This document shows positions 1 through 8,745 of a DNA stretch of 64,000 bases, piece by piece (positions within the stretch are counted from its first letter, which is position 1; each line of letters begins with the position of its first letter). The notes under the pieces are model-generated. The model did no database searches, was not told the origin of the DNA, and saw only the letters and a list, made by a program, of their open reading frames with translations. The stretch is from Roseibium hamelinense (GTDB lineage Bacteria > Pseudomonadota > Alphaproteobacteria > Rhizobiales > Stappiaceae), in NCBI RefSeq assembly GCF_007830545.1, contig NZ_VLLF01000013.1, positions 1-64,000 of the forward strand, in the 5' to 3' direction. Position numbers and translations under genes: made by a program.

Positions 1-71
1 GACCGTTCGACTTGCATGTGTTAAGCCTGCCGCCAGCGTTCGTTCTGAGCCAGGATCAAACTCTCAGGTTT
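1..71 (-). rRNA. rrs: 16S ribosomal RNA, 5' end (partial)
   Basis: The reverse complement reads AGAGTTTGATCCTGGCTCAG followed by the usual alphaproteobacterial start of 16S rRNA, through the conserved stretch ending in ACATGCAAG. Alignment by eye with the E. coli 5' end places nucleotide 1 near position 71. The rest of the gene lies beyond the left edge of the window. Confidence 0.97.
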
Positions 72-310
72 AACTTAAAAGTCCAATCACAGGCTGCTTT
101 AATCAATCGCTATAAAGCACTCAAACAATCGCATCTCTGCGACCGTGAATTAACAAGAGCTCAACTAACTCAAGGCCCTAAAACCCCAAGCCAATCGGCT
201 TCCTTGTTTGAAAGATCAGCGTACCTGCGTAACTCTTAAAACATCCCAGGATAAATACCCCAGAACCGCAAGAGCAACGCCGTCCACGCTTCCCTTCCTT
301 CAATACCAAA

Positions 311-323
311 TTGTCAAAGAACA
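311..323 (-). promoter_or_regulatory. boxA-like antitermination site in the rRNA leader
   Basis: On the minus strand this reads TGTTCTTTGACAA, matching the boxA element found in rhizobial rRNA leaders, where NusB/S10 antitermination complexes load. It lies about 240 nt upstream of the mature 16S 5' end and downstream of the promoter at 458-486, as expected for a leader element. The assignment rests on motif and position only. Confidence 0.6.
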
Positions 324-457
324 GGGACAAAATCCCTAGGAGTTCAGCCGAAGCTGTGAAAACAAGCTCGTCGCCTGAAGAGGCAGCCGATCTGATTTTC
401 TGGTAGAACCGACAGCGAGACGCACCGCGTTTCAGCGGCACCGCCGTCGATGGGTGG

Positions 458-486
458 GTTATACGCACAGCCTTTTTGGGAGTCAA
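458..486 (-). promoter_or_regulatory. Predicted sigma-70 promoter of the rRNA operon
   Basis: The minus strand has TTGACT (481-486), a 17-nt spacer, and TATAAC (458-463), close to the sigma-70 consensus at optimal spacing. It would start transcription near position 450, giving a leader of about 380 nt before the 16S 5' end that contains the boxA site. The whole stretch 72-843 holds no convincing gene. Between 487 and 843 I see nothing further that I can assign. Confidence 0.65.
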
Positions 487-843
487 CACAGATTGTCAAA
501 AAAGATTCATATAGCGGATTCTTCCGCCCCCCTATCTCATAGAGAGCGAGCGCACCAAAAAAGCCCGGAAAGGCTTGGCATTCCTTTGGGCGTTTGAAAC
601 TCAGCCCGTTTTCATGCCAACCTTTGTTGCGGATCCATCTCAGCGGTCAATGAGCCCAAATATTACCAAACCATGCTCGAGAGAAACCAAAAGCCGCTCA
701 ATACGCTATGGCTGTTGCCAACCAACAGGGCTGGTTGAGGCGCAGGGCTGGAAAGAAATGGCAGGGATGTGTATAGAGTATGATCGGCGCTCCCCGGGGG
801 GCGCTTAATGTCTTCGTCATTAGAACCGGAAATTTAGCCTCGG

Positions 844-2817
844 ATGCATTTCGCCCCGTTCAAGAATTCGCACACTTTCGCGGTAGACCTCGGCGAACAC
901 CCCCCATTGATCGCCGGGGAGGACAAAAGCCTTCTGCATGACCGTAAAAGCGTTTCCATTCGCTGGTTAACCGGGACGATCCTAACTGGTGTCACTTCGC
1001 TGGTATTGATGGGCGGTGCTCTTTTTTCCGCCCTTGATGGGCAATACAGCGTCTCAGCGGCGACAGGCTTTGGGAGCGACCGTGTCGCAGGCGACGCGGG
1101 CCGCGGAACGCTCCCTGGCTCGAAGGGTGACCGGATGATCAAAACGGCCGCCGAGTTCGCGAACAAACAAGTTGTCCCGGTTAACGTGGTCACCCGCGAC
1201 GGCGACAAAGAGCATATTCGTGTCAAACCATACGCGCTAGTAACTTCGAGCCTTGCAACACGAAAAGAGACGGAGCTGGCGCAGCAAATACCGGCTTTCA
1301 ATCCGCTAAATATGTTTTCTGAAAATCAAGACGTCCCCGAGCGAAACCCGAGCAATGCAAGTTTCTCGGACTCGATCTACGGCGCAAAGGTGGAAGGGGA
1401 AGTCAGCATCACGCTCGCGCGCTTCCCAGCAAACAGCGGTGATATTGATTTTGAAGAAACTCCCTCAGAAGCAGAGGTTGAGTTGAGCGTTCGAGAGACG
1501 GCTCGCTTTATGACCGACCAAGCCGAAAACCCGACGGTGAGCGCTCTTTTTGATCCAGGCCGTTTCGACTTCAATCTGGCGCGCCAGCCTGAGCTGCAGC
1601 GCTATGCTGTGCGTATCACACCAGAAAACGTGTCGTTTGTCTCAAAAAGGGATGAGGACATCCGTTTTGCGGGTATGGATGAAAAGATTGTCCCCCTCAC
1701 AGAAGACATGGATCTGTTCGACGTCATGCGGGACAACGATGCGACCGAACAAGAAGCAGAGCTGATTCAGTCCGCGTTCGACCTTCTATATAATGTCACA
1801 TCCTTGTCCGATGGCCAAAGGCTAAGGATCGCCTATGCGCCTGTCGCGGACGGCTCTGGCCGGATGCGCCCTGAACGCGTGAGCCTTTACTCTGATACCG
1901 TACACCGTGCGACAATCGCAAAATCCGATACAGGCGCCTATATCAAAGCCAACGCACCGACGACTTTTCTGGCCGACGCTTTTGCGGAAGCGGACCGGAT
2001 TTCATACGGTGGCCCAACCCCGGCGCTGTATGACAGCATCTACCAGACTGCACTGGAACAAGACCTCTCTGAACCTTTGATCGACGAGCTGATTCGGATC
2101 TTCTCGTTTGATGTCGACTTCAATTCGCGCGTCCAGCCAGGCGACTCGCTCGAGGTGTTTTTTGCAGAAGAAAATATTTCAGATGGGCCGCCGGAAGTGT
2201 TGTATGCAGCTTTGAACACCGGCAATTCAGAGCGCAGATTTTACAGGTTCCGCACACCGGATGACGGTGTGGTTGACTATTACGATTCCAACGGTCAAAG
2301 CGCCAAGAAATTTCTCATGCGCAAACCGCTATCCAGTGGACGCTTCCGATCGGGCTTTGGCATGCGGCGACACCCAATCCACAAATACAAGAAAATGCAT
2401 ACCGGGGTTGACTGGGCAGCTCCGCGTGGCACCCCCATTATGGCCGCGGGCAACGCGACTGTAGTCAAGGCGGGTTGGAGTTCTGGATACGGCCGCAGGA
2501 TCGAACTGCGCCACGCCAATGGGTATACAACGACGTATAGCCATATGACGGGTTTTGCGAAGGGTGTGCGCGAGGGTACCAAGGTCAGCCAAGGCCAAAT
2601 CGTCGGCTATGTTGGATCAACGGGCTTGTCTACCGGCCCGCATCTCCACTACGAAGTCTTGGTAAATGGCCGTTTTGTTGACCCAATGAGGATCAGGCTG
2701 CCCCGCGGCCGCGTCCTCGATGGCGATATGCTCACAGCGTTTGAGACGGAACGACAACGCATTGATGCATTGCTTGACCGGGCCCGCCCGCCATCGAGGG
2801 TCGCTTCGGCGCAGTAA
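844..2817 (+). CDS. M23 family metallopeptidase (peptidoglycan endopeptidase)
   Basis: A 657-residue, probably inner-membrane-anchored murein hydrolase. A short cytoplasmic N-terminus is followed by one membrane segment at about residues 42-63. A central region around residues 270-370 resembles the LysM/OapA-like domains found in such enzymes. The C-terminal peptidase domain carries the zinc motif HTGVD (H519, D523), a catalytic SH at H567, and HLH at 600-602. Family members cut peptide cross-links in peptidoglycan. It is monocistronic, with a hairpin terminator just after the stop. The ATG start has no strong ribosome binding site. All active-site residues are present, so it should be an active enzyme rather than an EnvC/NlpD-type regulator. 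Confidence 0.92.
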   Translation: MHFAPFKNSHTFAVDLGEHPPLIAGEDKSLLHDRKSVSIRWLTGTILTGVTSLVLMGGALFSALDGQYSVSAATGFGSDRVAGDAGRGTLPGSKGDRMIKTAAEFANKQVVPVNVVTRDGDKEHIRVKPYALVTSSLATRKETELAQQIPAFNPLNMFSENQDVPERNPSNASFSDSIYGAKVEGEVSITLARFPANSGDIDFEETPSEAEVELSVRETARFMTDQAENPTVSALFDPGRFDFNLARQPELQRYAVRITPENVSFVSKRDEDIRFAGMDEKIVPLTEDMDLFDVMRDNDATEQEAELIQSAFDLLYNVTSLSDGQRLRIAYAPVADGSGRMRPERVSLYSDTVHRATIAKSDTGAYIKANAPTTFLADAFAEADRISYGGPTPALYDSIYQTALEQDLSEPLIDELIRIFSFDVDFNSRVQPGDSLEVFFAEENISDGPPEVLYAALNTGNSERRFYRFRTPDDGVVDYYDSNGQSAKKFLMRKPLSSGRFRSGFGMRRHPIHKYKKMHTGVDWAAPRGTPIMAAGNATVVKAGWSSGYGRRIELRHANGYTTTYSHMTGFAKGVREGTKVSQGQIVGYVGSTGLSTGPHLHYEVLVNGRFVDPMRIRLPRGRVLDGDMLTAFETERQRIDALLDRARPPSRVASAQ

Positions 2818-2830
2818 TGCAGCCAGTATG

Positions 2831-2860
2831 AAAGCCCGGTAAAAAGCCGGGCTTTCGTTT
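2831..2860 (+). terminator. Rho-independent terminator between convergent M23 peptidase and clpB
   Basis: A 9-bp stem AAAGCCCGG/CCGGGCTTT (2831-2839 and 2847-2855) with a 7-nt loop is followed by CGTTTT. It sits 14 nt after the M23 stop and 9 nt before the convergent clpB stop, so it may act on both transcripts, although the U-rich tail faces the plus direction. Confidence 0.75.
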
Positions 2861-2868
2861 TGTGCACT

Positions 2869-5466
2869 TTAAGCTGCGGCGCTGGCGTCTGTATCGGCAG
2901 CAAACACAAGCCGATCTCCCCCAGCACTTACATTGATGACCTGACCATCCTTAAACTCACCAGATAGGAGCTTCTCGGCCAAGGGATCTTGAACATCCTT
3001 TTGGATGACCCGCTTCAACGGGCGCGCGCCATAAGCTGGATCGTACCCTTTTTGTGCAAGCCAGCCAATGGCGCCATCATCCAGCTGAAGCACGATTTTG
3101 CGTTCTTTGAGCAGACCGCGCAGGCGTTCAAGCTGAATCTCGACAATATCGGTCATCTGATTCCTCTGTAGACGATGAAACAAGACGATCTCATCAAGGC
3201 GGTTCAAAAACTCGGGCCGAAAGTGACCACGAACACTCTCCATCACCTGATCACGTACCGCATCGGTATCCTGCCCCTCCGGCTGACTGACCAGAAACTC
3301 CGCACCCAGATTCGATGTCATAATGATCAACGTGTTACGGAAGTCGACTGTCCGGCCCTGACCATCGGTCAGGCGTCCATCGTCCAGAACCTGCAACAAC
3401 ACGTTGAACACGTCGTTGTGAGCCTTTTCGATTTCATCGAACAAAACAACCTGATACGGACGCCGCCGGACGGCCTCTGTGAGAGCACCACCTTCCTCAT
3501 ATCCAACATAGCCTGGCGGTGCACCGATCAACCGGGAGACCGAGTGCTTTTCCATGTATTCGGACATGTCTAGCCGAACCATCGCACTATCATCGTCGAA
3601 TAAAAAGTTGGCCAGCGCTTTGGTCAATTCGGTCTTGCCGACACCAGTCGGACCGAGGAACATGAAAGAGCCGATTGGTCGGTTCGGATCTTGAAGACCA
3701 GCCCGTGCCCGCCTGACAGCCGTCGAGACTGCATGGATAGCTTCCGCCTGTCCAATAACACGGCCGGCCAAAACATCTTCCATCCGTAGGAGTTTGTCTC
3801 GCTCGCCCTCCAGCATCTTATCAACCGGAATGCCGGTCCATTTCGAGACAACCTGCGCCACATGCGATGAGGTCACCGCTTCATCAACCATGGCATCTTT
3901 GTCTTCCGAGGACTCAGCTTCGGCCAGCTTGCGCTCAAGCTCAGGCACGACACCGTAGGCAAGCTCGCCAGCTTTCGCGAGGTCCCCTTGGCGTTGCGCA
4001 ATTTCTAGATCAATCCGCGCTTGCTCCAGCTGCTCTTTGATCTTTTGCTCAAGATTCAGTTTTTCCTTTTCCGACTGCCAGCGCCGTGTCAGTGTAGAAG
4101 ACTCTTCTTCAAGGTTGTTCAGCTCTTTTTCCAGATTAAACAAACGGTCTTTCGCTGCCTCATCATCTTCGACCTTAAGAGCTTCGCGTTCGATCTTGAG
4201 CTGAATTATCCGCCGGTCCAACTCATCCAATTCCTCAGGTTTGGAATCCACCTGCATCCGCAAACGGCTCGCTGCCTCGTCAACCAAATCAATGGCCTTG
4301 TCGGGCAAAAAACGGTCGGTGATGTACCGGTTGGAGAGGGTTGCCGCTGAGACAATCGCAGAATCCGTTATCCGAACACCATGATGAAGTTCGTATTTTT
4401 CTTTGATTCCACGCAGTATCGAAATCGTGTCTTCAACTGTAGGCTCACTTACAAAGACAGGCTGGAACCGCCGAGCGAGGGCTGCATCTTTTTCGACGTG
4501 TTTTCGGTATTCATCCAGCGTCGTCGCGCCCACACAGTGAAGTTCACCACGTGCAAGTGCTGGCTTGAGCAGATTGGACGCGTCCATGGCTCCGTCCGCT
4601 TTACCAGCGCCGACGAGTGTATGCATCTCATCAATGAACAGGATGATGCCACCAGCAGCGGCCTCGACTTCTGACAGGATAGCCTTCAGGCGCTCTTCGA
4701 ACTCACCACGATACTTGGCGCCGGCAATCAATGCGCCCATGTCAAGTGCTAGCAATTGTTTGTCTTTCAAAGACTCAGGCACATCACCATTGACGATTCG
4801 CAAGGCAAGGCCTTCCGCAATCGCGGTCTTTCCAACGCCAGGCTCACCAATCAAGACCGGATTGTTTTTTGTCCGGCGAGACAGCACCTGGACTGTTCTG
4901 CGTATTTCTTCGTCGCGTCCAATGACCGGATCAAGCTTACCGTCACGTGCAACCTCTGTCAGGTCACGGGCATACTTTTTCAAGGCATCGTACTGATTTT
5001 CGGCAGTCGCGCTGTCAGCTGTCCTACCTTGCCGAAGCTGATTAATCGCCTCATTGAGCGCGTTCGGCGTGACACCCGCTTTAGCCAGCAGTTTGCCGGC
5101 ATCGGATTGCGTATCCATAGCCAATGCAAGAACCAAGCGTTCAACCGTGACGAAGCTATCGCCTGCTTTCTCAGCGATTTTCTCCGCTTGATCAAACACC
5201 CGCGCAGTTGCTGCGGACAGATACAGCTGACCGGAGCCTCCTGAAACGGTCGGCATTTTGTCAAGCAACGCCTGCAGTTCAGCTTGCGCCAGTTTTAAGT
5301 CACCGCCAGCTTTTTGAACGAGACCGCCAGCCAAACCTTCTTTGTCGTCGAGCAAAACTTTAAGGATGTGCTCCGGCGTGAACTGCTGGTGGCCTTTTCC
5401 CAGTGCGAACGTCTGGGCAGCTTGAATAACGCCTCTTGCACGCTCTGTGTATTTCTCAAAATTCAT
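2869..5466 (-). CDS. clpB: ATP-dependent chaperone ClpB
   Basis: An 865-residue Hsp100 disaggregase that, with DnaK, extracts polypeptides from aggregates in the cytoplasm. The Clp N domain comes first, then AAA-1 with Walker A GEPGVGKT and Walker B ILFIDE, a coiled-coil middle domain rich in E/K/L at about residues 400-520, and AAA-2 with GPTGVGKT. The middle domain separates ClpB from ClpA and ClpC. I chose the ATG at 5466 ([10 protein letters not shown]) because GGAGG lies 7-8 nt before it and it matches the family start. An in-frame upstream start would add 17 non-conserved residues. Family members are heat-shock induced, but I could not confirm a sigma-32 promoter here. Confidence 0.98.
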   Translation of the reverse strand: MNFEKYTERARGVIQAAQTFALGKGHQQFTPEHILKVLLDDKEGLAGGLVQKAGGDLKLAQAELQALLDKMPTVSGGSGQLYLSAATARVFDQAEKIAEKAGDSFVTVERLVLALAMDTQSDAGKLLAKAGVTPNALNEAINQLRQGRTADSATAENQYDALKKYARDLTEVARDGKLDPVIGRDEEIRRTVQVLSRRTKNNPVLIGEPGVGKTAIAEGLALRIVNGDVPESLKDKQLLALDMGALIAGAKYRGEFEERLKAILSEVEAAAGGIILFIDEMHTLVGAGKADGAMDASNLLKPALARGELHCVGATTLDEYRKHVEKDAALARRFQPVFVSEPTVEDTISILRGIKEKYELHHGVRITDSAIVSAATLSNRYITDRFLPDKAIDLVDEAASRLRMQVDSKPEELDELDRRIIQLKIEREALKVEDDEAAKDRLFNLEKELNNLEEESSTLTRRWQSEKEKLNLEQKIKEQLEQARIDLEIAQRQGDLAKAGELAYGVVPELERKLAEAESSEDKDAMVDEAVTSSHVAQVVSKWTGIPVDKMLEGERDKLLRMEDVLAGRVIGQAEAIHAVSTAVRRARAGLQDPNRPIGSFMFLGPTGVGKTELTKALANFLFDDDSAMVRLDMSEYMEKHSVSRLIGAPPGYVGYEEGGALTEAVRRRPYQVVLFDEIEKAHNDVFNVLLQVLDDGRLTDGQGRTVDFRNTLIIMTSNLGAEFLVSQPEGQDTDAVRDQVMESVRGHFRPEFLNRLDEIVLFHRLQRNQMTDIVEIQLERLRGLLKERKIVLQLDDGAIGWLAQKGYDPAYGARPLKRVIQKDVQDPLAEKLLSGEFKDGQVINVSAGGDRLVFAADTDASAAA

Positions 5467-5621
5467 TCGTCTAACCTCCTTAACGCCGGCACCACCCGAA
5501 GCATGGTCGGCGTTCAAGATTGCAAGCCCCTGTTGACGGGCACCCGCACGGCCCTTACGCGCCGCACTTTAGATATAGTGTTGCAAAAGAACAACAAAAG
5601 AGGCTGACAGCACAACAGACA

Positions 5622-5650
5622 ACAAAAAACGGCGCCCAGTCGGCGCCGTT
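5622..5650 (-). terminator. Rho-independent terminator after the DUF4167 gene
   Basis: On the minus strand a 9-bp stem AACGGCGCC/GGCGCCGTT (5642-5650 and 5628-5636, 5-nt loop) runs straight into a T tract. It lies about 20 nt past the stop of the DUF4167 gene and separates it from clpB, so the two are probably independent transcripts. Confidence 0.85.
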
Positions 5651-5671
5651 CTATCCGATAAAACAATTTTG

Positions 5672-6415
5672 TTATTCGCCAGCGGCAACGGCCTCTTCTT
5701 CGGCAGGAGCTGCTTCCGCAACTTTCGCCCGTCGTGGCCGCGTTGTGCGCCGTTTTGGTTTAGCATCTTCTCCTGCATCATCCGCAGCAGAAACATCAGC
5801 GCCACCATCAACTGCAGAATCGTCAGATGTTGCTTCGGACGTCCGCTTTGTAGTTCGGCTACGGGTGCCTCGCGCTCGGCGCTTCGGCTTCTCTTCGCCG
5901 GCATCTGCGTCGGCAGAAGCACCATCGGCTGAGGCGCCATCGGCAGCTTGGCCATTTAGCTGACCAGCCTCATCGATGGTTGGCATGCTCTCAATAAACG
6001 GTTGCGGACTATCCTCTTCAACCATGGTCGGCTGTTCACGACCATTGGTCGGATTTCCACGTTCATGACGCTGACGCTCGCTGGAGCCGTTCTGGTTCCC
6101 GTGACCATTTGCGGCCTGGCCGTCCGAGGCTTCATCATCTTGGCGCGTTACCTGCTGGTTTGGCTGCGATTGAGCCTGGGCAGCAGCTACGATTCGCAGA
6201 TAATGCTCAGCGTGCTGGTTGTAGTTCTCAGACATAATCCGGTCGCCCGATGCCTGCGCATCTCGAGCAAGTTGCTGGTACTTTTCCGCTACATGAAGAG
6301 CGGTCCCGCGAATTTTGACGTCTGGACCATTCGATTCATAGGTCCGGGTGAGCGGATTAGGTCCTTTGCGGCCCCGTCCGCGCATGCGCTTGTTGCTTTG
6401 ATTTCCTGGTCTCAT
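5672..6415 (-). CDS. DUF4167 domain-containing protein
   Basis: A 247-residue protein. The N-terminal ~80 residues begin with a highly basic R/G/K stretch (KRMRGRGRK) followed by the DUF4167 core (residues ~20-75, with HVAEKYQQLARDA and a conserved YNQHAEHYLRI). The rest is low complexity: a Q/N/G-rich middle, then an acidic D/G/A repeat (DGASADGASAD) alternating with K/R-rich patches (KPKRR). Function is unknown. The basic start suggests nucleic-acid binding, which is inference only. The ATG at 6415 gives the family-typical start MRPGNQSNKR. An upstream in-frame start would add 17 residues of no evident conservation. It is followed by its own terminator. Confidence 0.85.
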   Translation of the reverse strand: MRPGNQSNKRMRGRGRKGPNPLTRTYESNGPDVKIRGTALHVAEKYQQLARDAQASGDRIMSENYNQHAEHYLRIVAAAQAQSQPNQQVTRQDDEASDGQAANGHGNQNGSSERQRHERGNPTNGREQPTMVEEDSPQPFIESMPTIDEAGQLNGQAADGASADGASADADAGEEKPKRRARGTRSRTTKRTSEATSDDSAVDGGADVSAADDAGEDAKPKRRTTRPRRAKVAEAAPAEEEAVAAGE

Positions 6416-6776
6416 CCTGCCGTTTTCTCTTAAGGAACGGCGACCGGCGTAACGCTGGTCAAACATCGGAATTGCCTAAAACCGATACGAAATAATTACC
6501 GATACCAAAGGTGATGGTCAGCGGATGTCACGTATAAACAGAGTTTTGCCGTCCCGCACTCGAATGCGCGTTTAGGCGTTACAAAAGTGACAGTCCGAAT
6601 GTCCGGATGCTATGTTGAACAAAAGTCCAAAACGCGAGAATTAGCGCTTGTACCCGTGTTACCTCTCAGGCAGCCCCTGCGTCACACAAGATCACATTTC
6701 CGGTGTCGGCAGTTGGAAACTAGCGTGTTCTGTCACGTTTTCCAAGTGCTTTTTCACACCTAGCCGAAAACCAGCG
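6416..6776. other. Non-coding interval between prmC and the DUF4167 gene
   Basis: About 360 bp with no plausible ORF. It must hold the promoter and 5' leader of the DUF4167 gene (minus strand) and the end of the lysC-ptsP-prfA-prmC transcript. I see no clear -35/-10 pair, terminator or conserved RNA in it. Confidence 0.5.
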
Positions 6777-7622
6777 TCACTTTGCAATTAGACCGGTAAT
6801 AACCCTTGGCTTTCCGGCTAAATCATAAATGGTTTCAACATCTAAGAAGGATGCCTCCCTGAGCAAATGAGCTACTGCAGCTTCTTGATCGAAACCGATT
6901 TCAAACGCGACACGGCCATTTTTTCTTAGCACACGCGCTGAGTGGGCCAATATCGCCCTGTAGGCATCTAGACCATCTGCGCCACCGTCCAGAGCCGCAA
7001 CTGGATCAAATTTCCGAACCTCCGGATCAAGCTCGTTGACCACATTCGTTCTGATGTAAGGGGGGTTGCTGACCAGACAGTCAAGACCCTGCGAAACCGC
7101 ACTGCAGAAATCGGAGCGAGCGACCAAAAGTCTGTCATGGACCATGTGACGCTGAGCGTTATGCTTCGCACATATCAGTGCCTGCTCTGAGATATCTGTC
7201 GCAACGCCAATCCAAGCCGGGCGTTCATTTAGGAGGGCGATTGCAATCGCTCCTGTTCCGGTTCCAACATCGACAAAACGAAACCCTCGGTTGGTGGGCG
7301 AACGTTCGAGAATGACATCGACAAGGATTTCTGTATCGGGTCGAGGTTCAAGGGTTGCATCATTGAGCCGAAATTCGAGACCGTAGAATTCCCGCATTCC
7401 CAAAATGCGCCCAACCGGCCAACCTTCAAGGCGTGCTTCGGAGTACGCGAGTGCCCTGCGACGCACCTCTCCGGTGGCGACAAGATCTTCACAGATAACA
7501 ACGTTGCTTGGAGGAATACCGGCCGCGTACCCGACCAAAATGCGCGCATCCAATTCCGGTGTCGCCAATCCAGCTTTCCGAAACCGGTCACGCAAAGTGC
7601 GGTAGAGCGGCCCAACATGCAT
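6777..7622 (-). CDS. prmC: Peptide chain release factor N(5)-glutamine methyltransferase
   Basis: A 281-residue SAM-dependent methyltransferase that modifies the glutamine of the GGQ motif in release factors RF1 and RF2. The SAM site (VDVGTGTGAIAIALL) and the catalytic signature NPPY (in SNPPYIRTN) are intact. It directly follows prfA, its substrate gene, a conserved pairing. I chose ATG 7622 (MHVGPLYRTLRD), 8 nt after the prfA stop. A TTG at 7634 that overlaps the prfA stop is possible and would add four residues. Confidence 0.95.
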   Translation of the reverse strand: MHVGPLYRTLRDRFRKAGLATPELDARILVGYAAGIPPSNVVICEDLVATGEVRRRALAYSEARLEGWPVGRILGMREFYGLEFRLNDATLEPRPDTEILVDVILERSPTNRGFRFVDVGTGTGAIAIALLNERPAWIGVATDISEQALICAKHNAQRHMVHDRLLVARSDFCSAVSQGLDCLVSNPPYIRTNVVNELDPEVRKFDPVAALDGGADGLDAYRAILAHSARVLRKNGRVAFEIGFDQEAAVAHLLREASFLDVETIYDLAGKPRVITGLIAK

Positions 7623-7630
7623 CACAGCTA

Positions 7631-8704
7631 TCAAACTTCTTCTGTAGCAAGAAGCGTTGCCTGGTGGTCCATAATCAGAGCCTCGATGATTTCATCCAAG
7701 GCTTCACCGGCGATCACCTGCTCCAATTTGTAGAGAGTCAGGTTAATCCGGTGGTCAGTGACCCGGCCTTGAGGAAAATTGTAGGTTCTGATTCGCTCCG
7801 ATCTGTCGCCGGATCCAACCTGAAGACGGCGTGCTTCAGTCCGCTCGCTTGCCGCTTTTTCGCGCTCTTCATCATAGATACGAGCACGTAGAAGCTGCAT
7901 GGCTCGCGCCTTGTTCTTGTGCTGAGAACGCTCGTCCTGGACCGCGACAACGATACCAGTTGGTATGTGGGTAATTCGAACAGCTGAATCAGTTGTGTTA
8001 ACGTGCTGCCCACCCGCACCAGATGCCCTGAAGGTATCAATGCGCAAATCGCTGTCCTGAATATCGACGTCCACATCCTCAGCCTGGGGCAAAACGGCGA
8101 CCGTGGCCGCCGAGGTATGGATGCGCCCTCCAGATTCGGTTGCGGGAACACGCTGCACACGGTGGACACCGGATTCGAATTTGAGCCGGGCGAACACATT
8201 GTCTCCAGAAACGGAAGCAATTACTTCCTTGAAGCCGCCGACTTCACCTTCGCTTGCGGACAGGATTTCCACCTTCCACCCGCGCAACTCCGCATAGCGC
8301 TGGTACATTCTGAAAAGATCGCCAGCAAATAGCGCGGCCTCATCGCCTCCCGTCCCGGCGCGGACCTCCAAAATGGCGTCATTTGAGTCGGCCGCATCCT
8401 TTGGCAACAAGCCAAAACGCACATCCTGTGACAGGGTTTCGACCTTTTCAGCCAATTCCTGTTGCTCGGCCTCCGCGAGTTCGCGCATATCGAAATCTGT
8501 AGCAGGGTCATCCAGCATCGCTTGCGCGTCCGCAAGGTCGGCTTCCGCTCTATCTAGCTCGCGGATCTTGTGGACAAGTGGCTCAAGACCTGCGTACTCG
8601 CGCGATAATTTTACATAACTATCCGGATCCGCTCCTGCCGACATTTGATGTTCGAGCTCGGCAAAGCGATCCAAAAGCAGGTTCAGTTTCTGACGCGCCA
8701 GCAT
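7631..8704 (-). CDS. prfA: Peptide chain release factor 1
   Basis: A 357-residue class I release factor that recognises UAA and UAG in the ribosomal A site and triggers peptidyl-tRNA hydrolysis. The GGQ motif lies in SGAGGQHVN in the second half, followed by the usual HIPTGI segment. The codon-recognition PxT-type loop is present as [12 protein letters not shown]. Length is normal. GGAAGGAGA precedes the ATG at about 9 nt. It sits between ptsP and prmC in a minus-strand run that is probably one operon with lysC. Confidence 0.97.
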   Translation of the reverse strand: MLARQKLNLLLDRFAELEHQMSAGADPDSYVKLSREYAGLEPLVHKIRELDRAEADLADAQAMLDDPATDFDMRELAEAEQQELAEKVETLSQDVRFGLLPKDAADSNDAILEVRAGTGGDEAALFAGDLFRMYQRYAELRGWKVEILSASEGEVGGFKEVIASVSGDNVFARLKFESGVHRVQRVPATESGGRIHTSAATVAVLPQAEDVDVDIQDSDLRIDTFRASGAGGQHVNTTDSAVRITHIPTGIVVAVQDERSQHKNKARAMQLLRARIYDEEREKAASERTEARRLQVGSGDRSERIRTYNFPQGRVTDHRINLTLYKLEQVIAGEALDEIIEALIMDHQATLLATEEV

Positions 8705-8745
8705 AAGCGCAAGTCTCCTTCCAAAACTGGAATGTCTTTAAGCAG

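Noticed and set aside
5467-5570. Possible sigma-32 promoter upstream of clpB (GGGCTTGCAA ... CCATGC)
   Set aside because: The match to the heat-shock consensus is partial and the spacing choice is arbitrary, so I do not list it as a feature.
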